Position numbers and translations under genes: made by a program. Shown here in pieces: positions 49,137 to 58,745 of a stretch of 64,000 bases of DNA (its first letter is position 1; the number at the start of each line of letters is the position of its first letter). Below the pieces are notes generated by a model that was given only the letters and a program-made list of their open reading frames with translations, did not search any database and was not told where the DNA came from. The stretch is from Clostridia bacterium UC5.1-1D10 (GTDB lineage: Bacteria; Bacillota; Clostridia; Lachnospirales; Anaerotignaceae), in NCBI GenBank assembly GCA_001304995.1, contig BBZU01000003.1, positions 1-64,000 on the forward strand, written 5' to 3'.

Positions 49137-49170
49137 TAGACTTATCAAAAATATTATTTTTATAAGTCTA
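49137..49170. promoter_or_regulatory. Near-perfect 34-bp palindrome in the divergent promoter region
   Basis: TAGACTTAT (49137-49145), an extra C, AAAAATATTATTTTT, then ATAAGTCTA (49162-49170). It lies between repA (leftward) and the DUF6076 gene (rightward), where both promoters must be. It is a likely operator for a dimeric regulator or an iteron-like replication site. Confidence 0.6.
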
Positions 49171-49265
49171 TAACTAAAATTTAGCACGCCATTGCTTTTT
49201 TGTCAAGACACATTTATAATAACATTATAGTTCTGTCTAATTTTTATTTTGAAAGGAAAATGACC

Positions 49266-50222
49266 ATGGCTGATGATCTGCAATATAAAGTCTATCTGTT
49301 AGAGGGACAGGAAAACTTCGTAACAGAAACAAAAGAATATGCGTTGAAAAAAGAATATCAGTTTCCTGATAGTCTGATTGATTTTCTGTATGTGGATTTC
49401 CAACCCCTTATGGGTGCATTTGAACAACTGGGACGGGATATTGAAAACCTCTACCAGAAAAAAGATGCCCAGTACACCAGAAGCGTTTTGGACTTTCTCC
49501 ATGATATGGCAGCGGTACACCCCTATTTCGAAATCACTTACCATGTTTGGAAAAAGAGATTCCGTCAGGCAGAAGAACAGGAATTCAAAAACATCATTGA
49601 CCTGCTGCCGAGAAAACAACTGACTTGGATTCCTTCGGAAGCAGTGGAGATACAGCGTCAGATCAGAGATATTTTCGACAACTGTTTGGACAGAGATTTA
49701 TCTCAAGGGACTGTCAACGAACGGCTGACAAGTCATTTCAAGAAATATCAGGATGATTCTTTGAAGCTGTTCCGCTTCCAGAAATTGAATATCAAATATG
49801 AAATGGTGGAAGATCGTGCTTTTACAGATGTGCTTTATCCAGAAAGCATTTATGATGTCATTGATTATATCCTGCGGGAGTGCATCAAGAGAGAACAGCC
49901 CATCAGAAAATGCAAAAACTGCCAGAAATATTTTGCAATCCGCGGCAGAACCGATACGGAATACTGCTCCCGCCCCATTGATGACATGGGCAGGACATGC
50001 AGAGATTTGGGGGCGTCCTATCTTTGGGAAAGAAAGAAAAAGGATGATGAGATATTCAAAGTTTACAGACGGGAATATAAGAAGCGTTTCGCATGGATCA
50101 AGAGCAAAAAAATCTCTCAGGAGGATTTTTACGCATGGTCTGAGAAAGCAAGACAGCAGAAGGAATTGTGTGATCGTGGGGAGATGACACTAGAGGAATT
50201 TAAGGATTGGCTGAAGAAATAA
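49266..50222 (+). CDS. DUF6076-like protein with cysteine zinc-binding motif
   Basis: A 318-residue intact protein. The helical N-terminal two thirds lacks known motifs. The C-terminal part has CKNCQKYFAIRGRTDTEYCS followed by GRTCRDLGA, a zinc-ribbon-like arrangement typical of DUF6076. The ATG at 49266 is a better distance from AAGGA than the ATG two codons earlier. These proteins occur on clostridial mobile elements with unknown function. Divergent from repA and probably element cargo. Confidence 0.7.
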   Translation: MADDLQYKVYLLEGQENFVTETKEYALKKEYQFPDSLIDFLYVDFQPLMGAFEQLGRDIENLYQKKDAQYTRSVLDFLHDMAAVHPYFEITYHVWKKRFRQAEEQEFKNIIDLLPRKQLTWIPSEAVEIQRQIRDIFDNCLDRDLSQGTVNERLTSHFKKYQDDSLKLFRFQKLNIKYEMVEDRAFTDVLYPESIYDVIDYILRECIKREQPIRKCKNCQKYFAIRGRTDTEYCSRPIDDMGRTCRDLGASYLWERKKKDDEIFKVYRREYKKRFAWIKSKKISQEDFYAWSEKARQQKELCDRGEMTLEEFKDWLKK

Positions 50223-50271
50223 AAATCCTTACCTACCAGTTTTAGAGGATTGCAAAGAGGATGGATGGTAT

Positions 50272-51386
50272 ATGAAAGACATCAATAAAATTCGTGGATG
50301 TTTGATAGGCGGTGCCGTTGGAGATGCCCTTGGTTACGCTGTTGAATTTATGAAAGACTCTGAAATTTTCAAGACTTACGGTTCTGCTGGTATCACGGAA
50401 TTCACTCTCGTGAATGGTATTGCTGAAATTTCTGACGATACACAAATGACATTGTTTACGGCAAACGGTCTTTTGCTTGGAACAACAAGAAAGATGACAA
50501 GAGGTATCATGGCTCCCTATCCGCATTACATTTCCTTATGCTATAAGGACTGGCTGAAACACAGTTGGCTGAAGATTTCAAGTTGGAAGCTCCTCAGTAT
50601 GCATGGCTCAACAATATTCCAGAAATGAATCATAGTCGTGAACCTGGACGCACTTGTATTTCATATCTTTTAGAAAACAGATTGGGTTCTACATCCAATC
50701 CTCAAAACAACAGCAAAGGCTGTGGCGGTATTATGAGAGTTGCCCCTATTGGTCTTTACTTTGGAGATAATAGATACACTATCAAAGATATTGATATGAT
50801 TGGCGCTGAAGCGGCAGCTCTGACCCATGGACATGAATTAGGCTATATCCCTGCGGCAATGTTTGTCCACATGATACATCTATTATCACACCATTCTGGA
50901 GTATCTGTTTTAGATGCCGTAAAAGATGCCAAAAGAATAATGTCCACCCTATTCCCCAAAGCGAAACATCTGCATCGCTTAACAGGATTAGTGGATCGAG
51001 CCATTACACTTTCCGCAGATTCTAAAATCAGAGATTTGGATGCCATCAAGGAACTTGGTGAAGGTTGGGTAGCAGAAGAAACACTAGCCATTGCCATTTA
51101 CTGTTCTCTAAAATATGAGCACGATTTTGAAAAAGCCATCATCGCATCTGTTAACCATAGCGGAGACAGCGATTCTACTGGTTCTGTCACAGGAAACATC
51201 TTGGGGGCACATTTAGGAATAGACGCAATTCCTCAGAAATTCCTTGATAACCTAGAGTTAAAAGAAATTATCCTTGAAATTGCTGATGACCTTTTCAATG
51301 ACTGCAAGATTTCAGAATACAGTAACACTACGGATATTGTTTGGGAACAAAAGTATATATATCATACTTATCCAAATAAAGTTTAA
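50272..51386 (+). pseudogene. ADP-ribosylglycohydrolase (DraG family), one frameshift as sequenced
   Basis: A DraG/ARH-type hydrolase that removes ADP-ribose from proteins or nucleic acids. Magnesium-binding motifs are GGAVGDALGYAVEF and SDDTQMTLFT in the first part and NHSGDSDSTGSVTGNILGA in the second. One A is missing near 50550-50552, between CYKDWLK and TQLAEDFKLEAP; corrected, the protein has about 371 residues. An AGAGGAT site lies upstream. It follows the DUF6076 gene. Its role may be to reverse ADP-ribosylation used in toxin or phage conflicts. Confidence 0.85.
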
Positions 51387-51537
51387 TATTGTATTTATTT
51401 GGTAAAATCCATCAGAAATCGTTTTTATGATTGATAACACAATGAATAAAGGCAAGATAGCAAAAGAAATCATACGAGTGTAGAGAGATGACATGAAAAA
51501 TGAAAGGGCTAGCAAAAACATCAAAGGAGGACTCTGT

Positions 51538-51920
51538 ATGAAAAAGAAATTGAGCATTATCATTGTTGTTCTTTTGTTATTAGGCTGTGCCTATTACTTT
51601 GGAGTTGGTTTTTTGCCTGCCACAAACGTTGTTGTGACAGATTTTGAGGTTTCAGAACAACAGGATAGCATGACCATCCAAACTTCCATTGCTACCTCTG
51701 CTGGTTATACGAGAAGTGTAAAAAATGTATCTGATGATCCCGAAAAATGATGTTAAAATTCTATTCTGCTTTTGGAGGCGTCAACGGTTCCATAGGGGCA
51801 AAAAGCGAATTTGATCTTCCCCTCTCTCCCGAATGCAAGGAAATCTATGTTCTGCTATATGATGATTACAAACTGCTGATTGCAAAAAATCCTGCTACGG
51901 GTGAATGGGAAATGGTCTAA
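51538..51920 (+). pseudogene. Small secreted or membrane-anchored protein, one frameshift as sequenced
   Basis: A 127-residue product after correction. The N-terminus MKKKLSIIIVVLLLLGCAYY is a signal/anchor with a lipobox-like LLGC, so it is probably a lipoprotein. The rest is a beta-rich domain ending in KNPATGEWEMV. An AAAGGAGG site precedes the ATG. The frame breaks in the A5 run near 51741-51745 after DDPEK, where one A is missing. Family unknown. Confidence 0.65.
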
Positions 51921-51995
51921 TAAATCACTTGACTTCTGATTCCATAAGAGTTTATATACCACAAAGCATATTACATTCTAAAAGGTGGTTATCTT

Positions 51996-52598
51996 ATGGA
52001 TATTTTCGATGCATATCTCTCCTCACCTGACGAAAGCACACCGACATTCTCAGCATTTTTCCAGTCAGCACAAGACCTAAAGGAAAGCCTTGGGATGAAG
52101 GGATACCTGCTGGATCATTATCTTTCTCTGTGCTTTCGTTTGATTGCACAGATTGATTTTGTCAGCTTACAGGATGAAGTTTCAGAAGCCATGGCTACCA
52201 TAATGCGGAGCATTTCTGACGCAGAAGCAGAAAAAGCATTTGACTGTCAGGAAATTCATACACGACAAATGCTCTGGCTGACGTCCCATGCAGACGCCTT
52301 ATTGGAGCAGGCATTCCAAGACTTCATACAGGAAAAGGCACATTCCTCTGAAACCAGTGTAGACATCATAGACCTCAGGCAAACAGAGGAAAAAATAAAA
52401 GTTCTCATTGGACAGGAGAAAATAGAATCCTTCCAGAGAATGTTTCTTCGTCGTTTTCTGTTTTCTTCTGTGGCACAGCTCTTTTTACAAGGCATGACCA
52501 CAGAGTTCATCAGAAGGTTTCTGACCACCGATATAGAAACAGGGAGCGAGGTTTTCCGAATCCATCTGAAAAATTTTGGACATGAAAAAAACGGCTAA
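51996..52598 (+). CDS. Hypothetical helical protein (200 aa)
   Basis: An intact protein with an AAAGGTGG site seven bases before the ATG. It is predicted mostly helical and soluble, with no signal peptide or membrane segment and no motif I recognise. A terminator overlaps its 3' end. It may belong to the mobile-element cargo that ends near the tRNA-Thr gene. Confidence 0.6.
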   Translation: MDIFDAYLSSPDESTPTFSAFFQSAQDLKESLGMKGYLLDHYLSLCFRLIAQIDFVSLQDEVSEAMATIMRSISDAEAEKAFDCQEIHTRQMLWLTSHADALLEQAFQDFIQEKAHSSETSVDIIDLRQTEEKIKVLIGQEKIESFQRMFLRRFLFSSVAQLFLQGMTTEFIRRFLTTDIETGSEVFRIHLKNFGHEKNG

Positions 52599-52620
52599 AA
52601 CCTAAGGTTTTAACCGTTTT
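52588..52620 (+). terminator. Terminator between the hypothetical gene and tRNA-Thr
   Basis: 15-bp stem with one mismatch, AAAACGGCTAAAACC (52588-52602) with GGTTTTAACCGTTTT (52606-52620), followed by TT. It can also serve the convergent tRNA gene. Confidence 0.85.
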
Positions 52621-52628
52621 TTGCAAAG

Positions 52629-52701
52629 AGCCGGAAACGTGACTCGAACACGCGACTTACTGATTACGAATCAGTTACTCTACCGACTGAGTTATTCCGG
52701 C
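52629..52701 (-). tRNA. tRNA-Thr (CGT)
   Basis: Read on the minus strand, a full cloverleaf: acceptor GCCGGAA with TTCCGGC, D-arm with CTCAGTCGGTAGAG, anticodon stem ACTGA/TCAGT around loop TTCGTAA (anticodon CGT, threonine), T-arm with GTTCGAGTC. The discriminator is U and CCA is not encoded. It may be an attachment site for mobile DNA, though no duplicate 3' end was found beside it. Confidence 0.95.
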
Positions 52702-53021
52702 ATATCTGATGGACTATCCTTATCTACAACCAGCGACCTGTTTCTTACGAATCATTTTTCATTTTATAAAACAGTATCATTGGGCAAATACCTATAATAC
52801 TATATCACAATTTCTCATAAAACGCAATAAAAAACATCATGAGCAGAATCAAAATACGATGCTGTCCTATGCACTTCTTTCTCCAACATCTAACAAAATT
52901 TATCCTCATAACTTTTTCCTAAAAACATCCTATGTCACAACAGAAAATAAAAATGTATGCTATCGTTCATTTTACATTTGATTTTCTTCCACCCTATTTT
53001 CAAAGAAACTCCATAAACAAA
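52702..53021. other. Intergenic region without a supported gene
   Basis: About 320 AT-rich bases between tRNA-Thr and the next terminator. An open frame of about 90 codons exists on the plus strand but has no ribosome binding site and an unlikely composition. Confidence 0.4.
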
Positions 53022-53056
53022 GAATCACAGAGGACGTCCAAAGTTCTCTGTGATTC
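53022..53056 (-). terminator. Terminator after the small membrane protein gene
   Basis: Perfect 11-bp stem GAATCACAGAG (53022-53032) with CTCTGTGATTC (53046-53056). On the minus strand it is followed by TTTGTTTATGG. Confidence 0.8.
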
Positions 53057-53088
53057 TCCAATTCATTTACTGCTTTAGGCGCATTTAG

Positions 53089-53436
53089 TTATGCCCGTTT
53101 CTCTCTAATCAAACCAATGAGGAAAATCAGTGCAAAAATCAGGCACAAACTTCCCCAAACGATCAAATCCTGGAAAATGCCATGTGCAGTCAGTCCCAAA
53201 ACACCTGCCAAAGCATAGGCAATGATACAGAATAAGCTGCCTCCGCGGCTATTTCTTGCCGCAATGGCTACAATACCTGCCACCAGCATCAGCAGTGCCA
53301 CAGCCATTCCCACACCACCGCTGGTTCCTCCTTCATTTGCCAACGCATCCCCCACCGTGGCCGCGCAAGATTGGAATAAAACCACCATGGTCAGTACAAT
53401 ACTGAGGATCCCAATGACCAATTTTGCTGTTTTCAT
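53089..53436 (-). CDS. Small four-helix membrane protein (115 aa)
   Basis: A hydrophobic protein with four predicted membrane helices and short loops (LVIGILSIVLTMVVLFQ, VALLMLVAGIVAIAA and two more). It resembles the DUF4064-like group of small Firmicute membrane proteins. An AGGGAGGAAG site precedes the ATG. No function can be given. Confidence 0.75.
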   Translation of the reverse strand: MKTAKLVIGILSIVLTMVVLFQSCAATVGDALANEGGTSGGVGMAVALLMLVAGIVAIAARNSRGGSLFCIIAYALAGVLGLTAHGIFQDLIVWGSLCLIFALIFLIGLIREKRA

Positions 53437-53499
53437 GTTACTTCCTCCCTTTTTCCATTTGTTTTCCGCAAATAACCTCTCACAAAAAGGAAGGCAAAC

Positions 53500-53736
53500 T
53501 CATTCTTGATCGCCTCTTGGAACCACATATCTGGATAATTTCATTCCTTTACTGATTTCAGAAACATAACCGGACTGGATTCCAGAGAGCTCCACAATAT
53601 GTTTGATGGTACAGCCACTGTTTTTCAGTTCTTCTGCATAAAGAATACCAAAAAGATTGACCTGGCACACCGCTTCATTCCGTCTGGCATTGTTGTACAT
53701 ACCGCGCAGAATTTCTGCCAATTCCATATCATTCAT
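53500..53736 (-). CDS. Small protein with a helix-turn-helix-like segment (78 aa)
   Basis: A short soluble protein; GCTIKHIVELSGIQSGYVSEISKGMKL (only part is diagnostic) has the pattern of a helix-turn-helix. A GGAGGGAG site precedes the ATG. It lies near another small regulator-like gene and a kinase, so it may be part of a control circuit. Confidence 0.65.
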   Translation of the reverse strand: MNDMELAEILRGMYNNARRNEAVCQVNLFGILYAEELKNSGCTIKHIVELSGIQSGYVSEISKGMKLSRYVVPRGDQE

Positions 53737-53827
53737 AGGCTCCCTCCTTTTGCTTTTTGCTATTCGCTATTTGCAAATTCAGTATAAAGGAAAAGCCTCT
53801 TGATTTTTCCCCCGATTTAGGGGAGTT

Positions 53828-54271
53828 TTAATCTGCGCTTCTGGTCAGTTCTGTTTCTCCATATTCCCGCAGCCAGCTATTGACCGTATCCACAGAGGAA
53901 ATCCCCTCATTAAAAGCAATGATGAAAATAGCATCTCTCCGTTTTTTAGGATATAGCCCCGGCATTCCATATAATGCCAATGCACGCTGCACTTCCTTCA
54001 AGTTCATTCCCATGGCAATAAAAATCCGCAGCAATTTATCCCGATCTTTGGTATGACTTTCCCCATTGAGCAATTTATATCCATACTTCTGGGGCATATC
54101 CGCTTTTTGAAAAATATCCTGCCGCTTCAGATTCCTTTGCTCAATCAACCGATCCATATAGGTAATGAAGCTATGCGATTGCACCGTCAAATCATCTTGA
54201 AGTGCCGCCAATTCCGTTTTCTTGGTATGTTTCAAAATCTCCATCAACTTCGATGTACTTTTTTCTTCCAT
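53828..54271 (-). CDS. XRE-like regulatory protein, divergent from the kinase
   Basis: A 147-residue soluble protein. The middle part (RNLKRQDIFQKADMPQKYGYKLLNGESHT) has the spacing of a Cro/C1-type helix-turn-helix, followed by a helical region with a KKRRDAIFIIAFNEG segment. It has an AGGAGTGG site and lies 95 bases from the divergent kinase start, so the two share a promoter region. A regulator or substrate of that kinase is a reasonable guess. Confidence 0.65.
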   Translation of the reverse strand: MEEKSTSKLMEILKHTKKTELAALQDDLTVQSHSFITYMDRLIEQRNLKRQDIFQKADMPQKYGYKLLNGESHTKDRDKLLRIFIAMGMNLKEVQRALALYGMPGLYPKKRRDAIFIIAFNEGISSVDTVNSWLREYGETELTRSAD

Positions 54272-54366
54272 ATTCCCACTCCTGTTTACAAAAGCCTGTC
54301 CATTGTAGTAAAATTATACTGCATTTCACATTTTGAAACAATAGTGATTCATTTTGAGGTGAACTT

Positions 54367-55458
54367 ATGGAATTACAAACCCGCCTTCGTTTATCATTCT
54401 ATAAAGAAATTGCTGAAATTGACACAGCACACAACATTCGTCTGGTACAGCACACGGTAACCGGGAAAATTTTTGTGAAAAAGCGCTGTCCATATATGAT
54501 CTTCAGGTTTTTCAGTATCTGATGACCCAAAAAAATTCCGGGTACACCCAAGATTGAAGAGCTGATTGAAGAAAACACCACCTTATATGTGATTGAAGAA
54601 TATATTTCCGGTAATTCTCTGGAAGAAATTCTTGCCAAAGAAGGTACATTTTCAGAAGAAAAAGCAGCAGATTATATTCTGCGCATCTGCCGGATTTTAC
54701 AGCCGCTGCACCAGCAGCATCCTCCCATGATTCATCGTGATTTGAAACCATCCAATCTAATTTTGACTTATGATGGCAGACTGATTCTGGTGGATTTTAA
54801 TTCCGCAAAAACTTATCACCCTGAGCGTTCCCAAGATACTGTCCTCTTTGGTACAGCCGGATACGCCGCACCGGAACAATATGGCTTTTCCCCTTCCGCA
54901 CCGGCAGCTGATATTTATGCGTTGGGTGTGCTGTTCCACAAAATGCTGACTGGTGACCTACCGGGAGAAGGAAACTATTCAGGGAAATTTTCCGGTGTCA
55001 TTGCCAAATGCATCAAAATCGATCCGAAAAACCGTTATGATTCTGTTGCTTCGCTCCAAAAAGCTATTGAAAAAATACAGAAGCCTCCCCTCACATTGGA
55101 ACAACTGCAAATTCCTGAAAAATACCAAGGATATGCTCTGCCGGGTTTTCGCAGCAGAAAAAAGGGATATATGATTGCAGCTTCTATCTGGTATTTCTGT
55201 CTTGTAATTGGCTGCCTATTTATGGAATCGGACAATGTAGTTGGCATTCGATTGATTCCTTACCAAATCATCAGCTTTCTGATGCTATTTTCCCTGACGC
55301 TTTGGCTGGGGAATTACAGAGGCATTTGGTACTATTTCCCCCTTTGCCGCCATCGCAATCCGGTGATCCGTTTTATCGCCATTGGGTTTTTCGCTTATGT
55401 GTGGATTTTCCTGATGATGATGATTCTGGCATTTATTCTGGATGCCTTTCCGGCTTAA
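54367..55458 (+). pseudogene. Hanks-type Ser/Thr protein kinase with membrane C-terminus, two compensating frameshifts
   Basis: A eukaryotic-like kinase of about 363 residues. Conserved are the ATP-lysine region FVKKAL, catalytic loop IHRDLKPSN and GTAGYAAPEQYG. The metal-binding motif is DFN instead of DFG. Three C-terminal membrane helices follow (for example IIAASIWYFC-like, FLMLFSLTLWLG and FLMMMILAF). An A5 run near 54478-54482 lacks one base and the A7 run near 54530-54537 has one extra, restoring VKKALSIYDLQVFQYLMTQK and IPGTPKIEELI. A GAGGTGA site precedes the ATG at 54367. It has no extracellular PASTA repeats, so it is not PrkC. Confidence 0.8.
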
Positions 55459-55471
55459 AGCACAGACTCTT

Positions 55472-55490
55472 GCCGCCTTTTGGCGGCTTT
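55472..55490 (+). terminator. Terminator after the kinase
   Basis: Perfect GCCGCC (55472-55477) / GGCGGC (55482-55487) stem with TTTT loop followed by TTTTTC. The following 55491-55760 shows no gene. Confidence 0.9.
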
Positions 55491-55760
55491 TTCTTTTGTA
55501 ATGATTATATTTTACATCCAATGAAATAAATCCTATCAAAAAAACCAGAAATGGTAATTTTTTCTATATAATTACAGAAGTATATTGCACACCTTTGAAT
55601 TAACATGTAAAATATATGTATATTCCATTTATATTTGTTATTTTTTCCAAGCAATGCAACAAAAAGCAAATATCCGACCATGGTCATTCTGTATAAAAAT
55701 CCAGAAGCCATCACCATGACACCATCACCAATCTGATGCACATGATAAAGGAGAGAAACT

Positions 55761-56342
55761 ATGCACTGCCCTTACTGTAAGCATGAAATTTCTGAAAATG
55801 CAAACTTCTGTGAGCAATGTGGGAAAAAATTCCCAAGTGTCCTACCTGTGGACATATCATTTGGAAAAAGAAAATTTCTGTCCCATGGACGGAACCCCTT
55901 TGCCGTCGAAATTTTTGCTGACTGGCCATTGGAAGAAGTATCCCTTTCTGAAGAAATCACAGCACCGGAAGATCCTCAGCAGGAATCCTCTTACAGCGAG
56001 ATGGACGCAGCAGAATCAGACATCACAGATGAGGACGATTATGATGAGGATTTTGATGAAGATTTTGATGACTTTGAAGATTACGATGATTACGATGAAT
56101 CTGAAGAGTCTGAAAAAACCAATTGGAAACCAATTCTCATTGCAGCTGCCATTATTGGTGTGATCTGCGTCTTTGCCAGCTATATCGCGATTGTAACCGG
56201 GCCAGGCACTTTGAAAAAAGATCAGAACATCCATGTAGAAGCGTCCACAAAACAATCCGCATCACAAGAAGCAGATGCAGATGTGATTTTCAAGCATTCC
56301 AACTATACACTTTTGCTGCCTCAGAATGACACAATGCTCTGA
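55761..56342 (+). CDS. Zinc-ribbon membrane protein, probably with three compensating indels
   Basis: A 193-codon open frame starting with a zinc ribbon, CPYCKHEISENANFCEQCGKK, then a very acidic Asp/Glu stretch and one membrane helix (PILIAAAIIGVICVFASYIAIV). A second ribbon appears only if the A6 run near 55826-55831, the A5 run near 55865-55869 and the T5 run near 55913-55917 each gain one base. The sequence then reads KIPKCPTCGHIIWKKENFCPMDGTPLPSK before rejoining the same frame. So the frame as given is open but scrambled between about residues 24 and 53. An AAAGGAG site precedes the ATG. Function unknown; such proteins often accompany kinases and stress systems. Confidence 0.7.
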   Translation: MHCPYCKHEISENANFCEQCGKKFPSVLPVDISFGKRKFLSHGRNPFAVEIFADWPLEEVSLSEEITAPEDPQQESSYSEMDAAESDITDEDDYDEDFDEDFDDFEDYDDYDESEESEKTNWKPILIAAAIIGVICVFASYIAIVTGPGTLKKDQNIHVEASTKQSASQEADADVIFKHSNYTLLLPQNDTML

Positions 56343-56370
56343 CAGCACAGAATTTATCTCTGAAAACGAA

Positions 56371-56412
56371 CTGCCCCGTTTTGTAAAGACAATACAAATC
56401 GGGGCAGTAGTA
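56371..56412. terminator. Terminator-like hairpin after the zinc-ribbon gene
   Basis: Arms ACTGCCCCG and CGGGGCAGT with an inner TTTGTA/TACAAA pairing. There is no strong U-tract, so termination is not certain. The rest of 56343-56676 shows no gene. Confidence 0.5.
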
Positions 56413-56676
56413 CTTTCTTCAGTTTTTTTCGCAGCTTATTACAATCAGCAACGCAGCCTATCAAGGCGCAGTTCCCTTTTCTCAGCCAGATGCAAAAACG
56501 CTCTTTAGACAAAGCCATTTGAGAAATAAATTTTATTGATACCAAATTCTTATTATACTCTTGTCTATTATGTTCTTACAATATCCTTTCCATTTCAAAG
56601 TCGAAATAAGCATGCTATCCATTTCCCCAGTGTATAAAAAATAACGAACAACCGTAAAAAATATTTTACATTTCTC

Positions 56677-56705
56677 TTGTACTTCCCCATATTTCGTTGT
56701 ATAGT
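56677..56705 (+). promoter_or_regulatory. Sigma-A promoter of the EamA transporter gene
   Basis: -35 TTGTAC (56677-56682) and -10 TATAGT (56700-56705) are 17 bases apart, 27 bases before the GTG start. Confidence 0.75.
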
Positions 56706-56731
56706 ATAAGCAATAAAAGGAGGGAATTATC

Positions 56732-57597
56732 GTGCAAGCAAAACATAAAGTTTTTCTTCTAAGTTTTGTACTGTATTGCTATGGGCATCCGCATTTCCTT
56801 TGACAAAGGTCGTGCAGGAACAGTTTACATCCAATCCTCTGGGATTTCTGCGCTGCAGTATTGCCGCTATTTTCTTAATCATCATTGGCAAATGCAGCCA
56901 TATCCGTATCCCGGCAAAAAAGGATATCCCCTACTTCATACTAGCCGGTGCCATGGGCTTCACAGGCTATATGATCTTTTTCAACACAGGTATTCAAACA
57001 CTGACCTCTGCAACATCCAGTATCATTGTGGCCCTCACCCCCATTTTGACAGCAATTGGCTGTGCAAAGGTTTATCATGAAAAAATCAAAACCATCGGCT
57101 GGATCTCCATTGCCACTGCCTTTATCGGCGTTTTGGTGCTTTTGCTTTGGGATGGTGTTTTCTCTATCAATGTAGGTTTAATCTGGACAATGGGCGCTTC
57201 CCTCGTATTCTTTGGCTATAATATGATGAGCCGTTTGCTTACAACAAAAGGCTATACGGCGTTGGAAATCGTTACTTACAGCATGATTTTCGGTGCCCTG
57301 CTTTTGGGCTTTTGGTCTGTGCAGGGATTCCAGCAATTGGCTGCTTCAGACATGTCCCATATTCTGGCGCTTGTATATTTGGGTGCTTTTCCCAGTGCAG
57401 CAGCTTACTTCCTTTGGGGCAAAGCAATGTCTTTTGCCAACCGTACCAGTGAAGTAACCAATTTCATGTTCGTTACCCCACTGCTTTCTACCATTTTGGG
57501 ATTCCTGATTCTGCGGGAAATTCCCAACCTCGGTACATTCCTTGGGGGTGCCATCATCATTTGCAGTATTATCGTATTTAATTTAAAAGGCAAATAA
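56732..57597 (+). CDS. EamA/DMT family transporter
   Basis: A ten-helix drug/metabolite exporter of about 288 residues made of two EamA repeats. The first contains LLWASAFPLTKV and ends near helix 5; the second contains ALEIVTYSMIFGALLLG, ending PNLGTFLGGAIIICSI. The best start is a GTG at 56732 with an AAAGGAGGG site. About 13 codons later the frame needs one more A near 56771 (SFVTVLLWASAF) to join the long frame; without it only a TTG at 56776 would serve. Substrate unknown. Alone in its transcription unit. Confidence 0.82.
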
Positions 57598-57614
57598 AGC
57601 TTAGTCAATATAAT

Positions 57615-57651
57615 AAAAGCTGGAATCTTGAAAAAAGATTCCAGCTTTTTT
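57615..57651. terminator. Bidirectional terminator between convergent genes
   Basis: Perfect 15-bp stem, AAAAGCTGGAATCTT (57615-57629) with AAGATTCCAGCTTTT (57635-57649), flanked by A- and T-runs. It ends both the EamA gene and the convergent deacetylase gene. Confidence 0.9.
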
Positions 57652-57703
57652 GTTTTCTGCTGAACCAGCACCTACTGCTGCTCTGCTATTTTACATCAAG
57701 TCA

Positions 57704-58624
57704 TCACTGTCCGATGGACGTTGCCGGCGGAAGCTGATCCAAAGTCTGGAATACATACCCTTTCGCCTTCAAATCTTTCAACATCTGATCCAGCGCTTCT
57801 GTATTGGATTGAGAAACTGCATGGAGCAGCATGATAGACCCATTGTGATAATTGTTCATGACCATATCATAGGCAGCCTTTGTCCCTGGCTGATTCTTCG
57901 GATCCCAATCATTATAGGCAAAACTCCAGAAAATGGTTTTATATCCTGCTGCTTTTGTCTGTTCCAAAGAGCGAATGCTATAAACACCTTCTGGCGGACG
58001 GAAATATTTCGGCATTTCCTGACCTGTCAGTTCTTTATAATAAGCCGCACAGCCATTCAGCTCCGCCAAAATTTGTTCATTGCTCAAGTCGGACATATTG
58101 GGATGAGACACAGAATGGTTTCCCACAATATGCCCTTCCGCAACCATTCGTTTCACTAATTCAGGCTGATCTTCCATATAACTTTTTGTAACAAAAAATG
58201 CAGCCTTCACATCATTGGCTTTCAAAATATCCAAGATTTTAGAAGTATACCCATTTTCGTACCCTTCATCAAAAGTCAGATAAATGACTTTATGCTGGGT
58301 ATCACCTAAATAATAAGCATCATAATTTCCAATGGCAATTTCATCCTGGGCAGAAGGCGGCAAATGATCGGCATTTCTGCGGAACCACCAGGATTTTTTG
58401 TCATTGTAACCCACATTTGCCGCATTCACCGTAGGCTGTTTCGGTGTTGCAACAGGATCATAAATGAGCTGTACTTCCGGCACTGCCGGTTCCTGTGTTT
58501 CCTGTTCTGCTGCAACAGCTGTCGGTTCCTGCTGCTGTACAGGCAAATCCGATGGTGGAACAGCACAAGTGGTCAAAGATGCATAAAGTGCTACGATAAA
58601 ACTAAAAATTGAACCAGTATCCAT
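57704..58624 (-). CDS. Polysaccharide deacetylase, PdaA-like
   Basis: A 306-residue intact secreted or anchored enzyme. The N-terminal hydrophobic signal (FSFIVALYASLTTC, possible lipoprotein cysteine) and a proline-rich linker precede a NodB domain. Catalytic and zinc residues lie in LTFDEGYENGYT, GNHSVSHPNM and YFRPPEGVYS, and the late IMLLHAVS histidine motif is present. PdaA-type enzymes deacetylate muramic acid to form the delta-lactam of spore cortex. The layout of WFRRN...PP before the NodB domain fits that group. Its presence would suit a spore-forming relative. A GGGGGA site precedes the ATG. Confidence 0.88.
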   Translation of the reverse strand: MDTGSIFSFIVALYASLTTCAVPPSDLPVQQQEPTAVAAEQETQEPAVPEVQLIYDPVATPKQPTVNAANVGYNDKKSWWFRRNADHLPPSAQDEIAIGNYDAYYLGDTQHKVIYLTFDEGYENGYTSKILDILKANDVKAAFFVTKSYMEDQPELVKRMVAEGHIVGNHSVSHPNMSDLSNEQILAELNGCAAYYKELTGQEMPKYFRPPEGVYSIRSLEQTKAAGYKTIFWSFAYNDWDPKNQPGTKAAYDMVMNNYHNGSIMLLHAVSQSNTEALDQMLKDLKAKGYVFQTLDQLPPATSIGQ

Positions 58625-58745
58625 AGAATTCCCCCTTATCGAATTCTCTTACGCTTCCATCTGCCATATCCATGGCAATTCCTTTCTGGCTTGATTATAG
58701 CATATCTTTCTGTTCAAAAAAAGGAAACAATTCCTGACAAAAATC

